DNA of 64,000 nucleotides, from assembly GCA_022510425.1 (NCBI GenBank), contig JAFLTO010000015.1, positions 1 through 64,000 of the forward strand, in the 5' to 3' direction. This stretch comes from Muribaculaceae bacterium. Its GTDB lineage: Bacteria > Bacteroidota > Bacteroidia > Bacteroidales > Muribaculaceae. The notes under the pieces are model-generated. The model saw only the letters and a program-made list of their open reading frames with translations. It was not told where the DNA came from and searched no databases. This document shows, in pieces, positions 61,517-64,000 of this stretch (position 1 is its first letter; every line of letters begins with the position of its first letter). The translations under genes and the position numbers were made by a program.

Positions 61517-61747
61517 ATGGATGAAAGAATTCAGGTTTGGCTTTTAGATATAAAAAGAGCCATAGAAGAAGTAGAATCTTTCTTTGAAAATTATCCAATG
61601 GATTACACTGTTTTTGAGAAAGACTACCTCAGAAGAAGTGCCGTGGAAAGAAAGGCAGAAATTATGGGAATTAATCAAAAATTTCTCGGTTATGTTGTCT
61701 CAATGGAAGGGCGTTTCACTAAATCTCGTTTAAAAAGGTTTTTATAA
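61517..61747 (+). pseudogene. hepT: Truncated HepT toxin
   Basis: The first ~50 residues follow the intact HepT (DIKRAIEEVESFFENYP, FEKDYLRRSAVERKAEIMG), but then the frame turns into unrelated sequence (INQKFLGYVVSMEGRFTKS) and stops at 76 codons, losing the RxxxxH catalytic motif. Its tail overlaps the end of the convergent MFS gene, so DNA loss or a junction here has joined two segments. Toxin activity is not expected. Confidence 0.82.
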
Positions 61748-63285
61748 GGCAAAATTATTGAAAGAGCCGTTGTAATGACAGCGACCAATAAAAAAGTTCC
61801 TAAAAGTTGTTTCACCGTCAATAAAGTAGCCTGTGAATTCAATGTATTGTAAAGTGAAGATACAGCCATCTGCATGGATTCATAGTCTCCGTGACCTCCT
61901 GCAATCGCACTTCTATAAGATTTCAAATACTGGTCATAAGAGGTAACGTTGTCAAGTCGTATAGTATCCGCAAGTCTCACAATGGCTCCCTGAGTCCCTC
62001 TATATAATGTGGTGGAAATTACAGCAGCCCATAAAACGGGAGCCAGAACACCTCTTATACCGATATTATAAAATAAATGGGATGGTTTTTCCTCATATTT
62101 TAAATCCTTAGTTAGGTAAATTATAAAGTTTGCAATCAGGATTATCATTCCTACTCCCTTAAAAAACACGGCTAATTCCAACGACTGGTATCTTGCGTCT
62201 GAAGCTACGTTTAAATATGCGATGGCAAAATATAATAAGTAGCAGAACATACCTGATACCACCAATCCCCGGATATGCGAAAGATAACGATGCCAAAGAT
62301 AACATACTATTCCTCCTACAATGTAGCCGGGTATTACCCAAAGATTAAGTTGAGCCGAATGAAGGTTATCAATCTTCAGCACACTACTCATATAACTGTT
62401 TATTACAGTACTGCTGGCATTAAAAAACATAACGAGGACCATAAAGCCGTAACCCAACAATCCTTCCCATCTCACCAGTTGCCACAAACGTATGTATGGT
62501 TTGGATGAATAATTGTTTTGAATCAGGAAGATTATAAAAACCAAAAGGGTAAAAATTGCAGCCGTTACGATTTTTGGAGAATTGAACCAATCAAGATTCT
62601 TTCCATAGGCACAGATGTATACAAAACCCAGCAAAGTCAAGGTTATGAGGAAAACACCGGTGTAGTCAATTTTCCCATAAGGAAAATGGAACAATAAATT
62701 AGCGTATTTAAAAAATATAAGCACTGAAAGAATGGCAAGAAGGCTTAAAACAATAAGGACATAATAGATATACTGCCATTCGAAATACAATGTAAACCAT
62801 TCGGTAGTGAAAGTAGATAATTGTCCCACCCCCATGCTGAAAGGTATAAGCCATGAAATGAAAGTGCTATTGCGGTTAGAAGGAGTAATAAAAGGCCGAA
62901 TCATTCCTAGACACGTCAACAACAGGAGGCCTTTAGCTATTCCGGTGAAGAAACATGCAATCGTGAGTACCGTCACATTATCAGTCTTGGCGCTTACCAA
63001 GGCAAGAATCACTTCCGCTATAAGACCAACTAAAAGCAAAGTCTTTGGAGTGTTGCGAAGATTAAAAAACCTCACTATGGGATAAATAATGCATAATCCC
63101 ACAGAAGTGGAATAATAACTCATGGTGATATCATCACTCACAACACTTAGGGCACCTGCAAATTCCGGTGCGGAACTCAGGCTTATACCATTCATTGTGG
63201 CAGTAATGACTATGATGAGAAGAATCGTACATACTCCGATCCATTGAGGCACCCCCTCCCTTAACGGCAAACTGCTTTGTGCCAT
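61690..63285 (-). CDS. MFS multidrug efflux transporter, EmrB/QacA (DHA2) type
   Basis: A 531-aa membrane protein with about 14 spans, as in the DHA2 family. The N-terminal QWIGVCTILLIIVITATMNGI replaces the usual longer start, and the C-terminal tail ends with FLLVAVITTALSIILPYKN. It probably exports drugs or bile-type compounds together with the EmrA-like adaptor, which ends 3 bp upstream on the same strand. Sequence diverges from classic EmrB: some motif residues are replaced, as usual in Bacteroidetes copies. Confidence 0.85.
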   Translation of the reverse strand: MAQSSLPLREGVPQWIGVCTILLIIVITATMNGISLSSAPEFAGALSVVSDDITMSYYSTSVGLCIIYPIVRFFNLRNTPKTLLLVGLIAEVILALVSAKTDNVTVLTIACFFTGIAKGLLLLTCLGMIRPFITPSNRNSTFISWLIPFSMGVGQLSTFTTEWFTLYFEWQYIYYVLIVLSLLAILSVLIFFKYANLLFHFPYGKIDYTGVFLITLTLLGFVYICAYGKNLDWFNSPKIVTAAIFTLLVFIIFLIQNNYSSKPYIRLWQLVRWEGLLGYGFMVLVMFFNASSTVINSYMSSVLKIDNLHSAQLNLWVIPGYIVGGIVCYLWHRYLSHIRGLVVSGMFCYLLYFAIAYLNVASDARYQSLELAVFFKGVGMIILIANFIIYLTKDLKYEEKPSHLFYNIGIRGVLAPVLWAAVISTTLYRGTQGAIVRLADTIRLDNVTSYDQYLKSYRSAIAGGHGDYESMQMAVSSLYNTLNSQATLLTVKQLLGTFLLVAVITTALSIILPYKNLFKRDLVKRPSIETT

Positions 63286-63288
63286 CTC

Positions 63289-64000
63289 TTAATGCTTCTT
63301 TGCTTTTTCAGCTTCAGCAACCACCATCATTCCTGCTCTGAGAAGTTCCATATCTTCCTCCGAGATATCTTCCAGATCTATCCTTACCGGGATTCGTTGT
63401 CTGACTTTTACAAAATTGCCTGCGGAATTATCCGTGGGAACCAAGGAATATTTACTTCCAGTGGCCTCAGAAATTGAAGTGACCGTACCATAAAAAGTTT
63501 TGTCAGGGATTGCATCGACATAGATACGAACAGGCTGCCCTATATAAATGTTCCCGATCTGGGTTTCGGTATAATTTGCAGTTATCCATTTGTCGTTTCC
63601 TTTTACAAGATTGGTCAATGTTTGTCCCCCTTGTACATATTCACCCTTTTCAATTGTGCGTCGGCCCATATATCCGTCGTAGGGGGCACGTACCACAGTA
63701 TATTCAAGGTTAAGTTTTGCCAGATCCACCTCGCTCTCCATCTTCAATACTTGAGCTTCTGCTGACCCGAAACGGCTATTGGTCTCGGCATACAAAGATT
63801 TTGTTGCATCTTCCTGCCTTACAAGTGCCTCATATCTTGCTTTTGCTGCATCATAATCGGCTTTCACTTGTTCGAACTGATGACGGGAAACGGATTCTTC
63901 TTCCAACAACTTTTCATACCGCTTGTATTCCTGTTCCAGTTGCCAGAGCCTCGCCTTGGCTTCCTCAATATTGGACTGTTGCACGTCTATATTAATCTTT
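63289..64000 (-). CDS. EmrA/HlyD-type membrane fusion protein, partial
   Basis: The visible 237 codons are the C-terminal part; the frame stays open to the window edge (the ORF-track GTG is internal). Coiled coil (EEAKARLWQLEQEYKRYEKL..., about 60 residues), then the HlyD barrel-sandwich block VRAPYDGYMGRRTIEKGEYV and the beta-barrel segment IGQPVRIYVDAIPDKTFYGT. With the MFS transporter it makes an inner-membrane-to-outer-membrane efflux route; a TolC partner may lie outside. Confidence 0.9.
   Translation of the reverse strand, partial: KINIDVQQSNIEEAKARLWQLEQEYKRYEKLLEEESVSRHQFEQVKADYDAAKARYEALVRQEDATKSLYAETNSRFGSAEAQVLKMESEVDLAKLNLEYTVVRAPYDGYMGRRTIEKGEYVQGGQTLTNLVKGNDKWITANYTETQIGNIYIGQPVRIYVDAIPDKTFYGTVTSISEATGSKYSLVPTDNSAGNFVKVRQRIPVRIDLEDISEEDMELLRAGMMVVAEAEKAKKH

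Overview
The window reads as chromosomal DNA from a Bacteroidota member, order Bacteroidales; a gut Muribaculaceae/Bacteroidaceae-type genome is my guess. Evidence: promoters of the Bacteroidetes form (TTTG, 17-22 nt, TAnnTTTG), few Shine-Dalgarno sites, lipoproteins and secreted proteins, C-terminal sorting domains of the type IX secretion system (T9SS), and gene families typical of the order (GSCFA, GH3-like, DUF4143 ATPase, long PurF-like protein).

Layout. 0.3-6.5 kb: a minus-strand run of unknown lipoproteins and one secreted MORN-like protein, with two decayed paralogue fragments (3478-3971) between them. 6.7-8.4 kb: an AAA/DUF4143 ATPase cassette bracketed by an exact 77-bp direct repeat that also supplies its -33 element. 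8.6-30 kb: core genes: amino-acid/dicarboxylate symporter, YifB, a thioredoxin-fold lipoprotein lacking CxxC, pyrH-frr, TrmH-type methylase, nadA, GtrA, PurF-like protein, pyrG, rpoN, TPR protein, a GSCFA/GH3/MATE operon, aquaporin and ogt. The 1-kb gap at 15.36-16.35 kb has DnaA-box-like sites in AT-rich DNA, a strong orphan terminator and a 64-bp direct repeat. 29.9-35.4 kb: an RND efflux operon. A normal tRNA-Phe lies at 35.5 kb.

36.4-49.1 kb: three giant secreted proteins with cohesin-like, Ig-like (BIG2), dockerin-like and T9SS C-terminal domains, preceded by a CTD-only remnant and followed 13 bp later by an outer-membrane beta-barrel protein. This looks like a surface scaffold or adhesin locus with possible cohesin/dockerin contacts.

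49.2-53.3 kb: a toxin-antitoxin and mobile-element graveyard: IS4-like transposase tail, a NADAR-like gene broken by a stop codon, intact MntA/HepT, a second tRNA-Phe with a 43-nt hairpin in its D-loop, a DUF3791/DUF3990 module, an IS982-derived MITE-like element, an antitoxin with a truncated YafQ-like toxin, and an AraC tail.

53.4-59.2 kb: the best candidate for an undescribed system. It is a tight five-gene minus-strand operon: stand-alone EF-Tu domain-2-like protein; PH-like/TPR-like protein with TerB-like repeats; a small DUF6140-like protein; zinc-ribbon protein with TerB-like repeats; degenerate Hsp70-like protein with TerB-like repeats. It is preceded by a roughly 370-nt structured transcript with its own promoter and terminator, and a divergent gene of unknown function lies beyond. 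60.7-64 kb: a small membrane protein, a second MntA with truncated HepT, and an EmrB/EmrA efflux pair that runs off the end.
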